A stretch of 14,185 nucleotides of DNA from Bacteroidales bacterium UBA755 (GTDB taxonomy: Bacteria; Bacteroidota; Bacteroidia; Bacteroidales; UBA932). The translations under genes were made by a program, and so were the position numbers. The stretch is taken from contig DBKH01000019.1 of assembly GCA_002297815.1 (NCBI GenBank), positions 1 to 14,185 of the forward strand, written 5' to 3'. Below, in pieces: positions 13,093 through 14,185 of the stretch. Under the pieces are notes generated by a model. That model was given only the letters and a program-made list of their open reading frames with translations. It made no database searches and had not been told where the DNA came from. Within the stretch, counting starts at the first letter, position 1, and every line of letters begins with the position of its first letter.

Positions 13093-14185
13093 ATGATACA
13101 CAAAACTAACATATTTGCAGCGCCGATCATCTGCGGCGCAGCCCTTGCACTTGCGCTGGCGGCCGGGTGCGACAAGATGGCGACTACGGAATCGCTGACC
13201 GGTTTCCCAGAGGACGGGGTGGTGCGCATAGCGGCCAATGCCGGCGACCCACTGACCCGCGCGGACGGCAGCGGTGTATATGCCGGTACGACCCTCGGTC
13301 TTTTCATAGACTATGGCACAAATGACAAGTACAACGGCTCCAATGTGAAGTGGACCAAGGCTGAAAATGCATGGACTCCGGAGAAGCAGATGCTCTGGAA
13401 AGACGACAAGACCGGAGCCAATATCTATGCCTATGCTCCTTATGTAGACGGCTCTGCGGCAGATGCGGTGAATTTTGAGATTCCATCAGATCAGACTGCC
13501 GGCACTCTGACAGCAGACCTGGTCAGTTGGGCTTATCTCAATTTCGTTCCGGATGCCAGCAAGAACGATTTCTTCTCCAATGACGGAAAGATTCTGATCT
13601 CTTTCGGCCACCGTCTTGTGAAACTCACTTTCAACTTCGAGAAAGGCAACCAGTTCGCTTCTGATGTGACCGTCAGCGAGGCTGTGCTTCTCGGCACCTC
13701 CTCCAAGATTGTCCTCAATGCCACTGCAGGCGCTGTCGTTGCCGCCAACGATGCGGCCAGTCTGGACATAAAACTTCACCAAGTTAAAGATGCCCAAAAC
13801 CCAAACGCCCTCAAGTACGAGGCCGTGTTCTTCCCTGGCGACGGTCAGAAGGCCGAAGCCAAGATGCTGAAAGTCACGATGTCGGAGGGTACTGTCCTCA
13901 ACTACGTCGTGCCTTCAGACGGGCTTGTTGAGGGAGGCCTCAAGGCGGGTTCCGCCTACGAGATGAAGATGCGTCTCGGCAAGGACAAGATCGAGGTTGC
14001 CAGCGATGTGACTGTGGCCGATTGGACTGAGGGTGGGACCACTCTTCCGGGCGGAGAATCTGTTCTCAATGCCGATGTCTGGGACGGCACAGTTGCCACT
14101 GGTTTTGCTAGCGGCAGTGGCATTTCGGATGATCCTTACCTCATCTCAACTTCAGCCCAACTTGCCTACCTTGCTCAGCAGGTGA
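13093..14185 (+). CDS. Second fimbrillin-GLUG-type lipoprotein (3' end outside window)
   Basis: The frame is open from ATG 13093 to the end of the window (364 codons, no stop), so the gene is partial. It starts MIHKTNIFAAPIICGAALAL and has lipobox LAAGC (Cys26). The fimbrillin part shows VVRIAANAG, TR at 55-56, TPEKQMLWKDD, NIYAYAPY, ILISFGHRLVKLTFNF and VTVADWTEGGTTLPGGE. Then comes VWDGTVATGFASGSG and PYLISTSAQLAYLAQQV, parallel to the GLUG lead-in of the previous gene. DNA at 14161-14185 matches 12192-12216 at 23 of 25 positions. It is thus a paralogue, probably another tip-like subunit with a GLUG extension beyond the window. The start is one base after the stop of the preceding gene, implying tight co-translation. 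Confidence 0.88.
   Translation, partial: MIHKTNIFAAPIICGAALALALAAGCDKMATTESLTGFPEDGVVRIAANAGDPLTRADGSGVYAGTTLGLFIDYGTNDKYNGSNVKWTKAENAWTPEKQMLWKDDKTGANIYAYAPYVDGSAADAVNFEIPSDQTAGTLTADLVSWAYLNFVPDASKNDFFSNDGKILISFGHRLVKLTFNFEKGNQFASDVTVSEAVLLGTSSKIVLNATAGAVVAANDAASLDIKLHQVKDAQNPNALKYEAVFFPGDGQKAEAKMLKVTMSEGTVLNYVVPSDGLVEGGLKAGSAYEMKMRLGKDKIEVASDVTVADWTEGGTTLPGGESVLNADVWDGTVATGFASGSGISDDPYLISTSAQLAYLAQQV

Overview
The window looks like a piece of a Bacteroidales (Bacteroidota) chromosome. The evidence is six lipoprotein-type fimbrillin or fimbrial-anchor genes of the FimA/Mfa (type V pilus) kind, a streptopain-like C10 protease, a BACON-type lipoprotein, and promoters of the Bacteroidota form (TTTG, about 20 nt, TAnnTTTG). 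Shine-Dalgarno sequences are almost absent. I cannot assign a family or genus from the sequence alone.

Layout. (1) 1-2329, plus strand: the 3' part of methionyl-tRNA synthetase (metG), then a lipoprotein-type aldose 1-epimerase. (2) 2330-2640: no gene, but a dense series of small hairpins, then a 13-bp inverted repeat and a well-formed promoter. (3) 2678-4680, plus strand: a 45-residue peptide gene that starts inside a run of eight G, then a large lipoprotein with a fimbrillin-like N-terminal half, an EF-hand/dockerin-like loop and nine cysteine-bearing leucine-rich repeats. (4) 4824-6600, minus strand: a C10 cysteine protease and a downstream BACON-like lipoprotein in one operon. The protease is split by a frameshift in its propeptide. 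Inverted copies of a GC-rich hairpin repeat flank the pair. (5) 6640-7514: about 870 bases without a convincing gene. The distal end carries three copies of a 16-bp direct repeat, a 10-bp inverted repeat around them, a promoter and a structured leader. (6) 7515-14185, plus strand: a tightly packed fimbrial operon. It holds an outer-membrane beta-barrel protein, a FimB/Mfa2-like anchor lipoprotein and four fimbrillin-family lipoproteins. The last two carry a GLUG-type C-terminal extension, and the final one runs off the window.

How the genes fit together: the right half probably makes a type V-like surface fimbria with one anchor and several alternative shaft or tip subunits, driven from the promoter at 7388-7419. 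The 2678-4680 pair and the C10/BACON pair are separate surface-lipoprotein modules. The best candidates for something new are regulatory: the repeat-rich region before the fimbrial promoter, the poly-G start of the small peptide gene, and the hairpin repeats around the protease module. I did not find a clearly novel multi-gene enzymatic or defence system.
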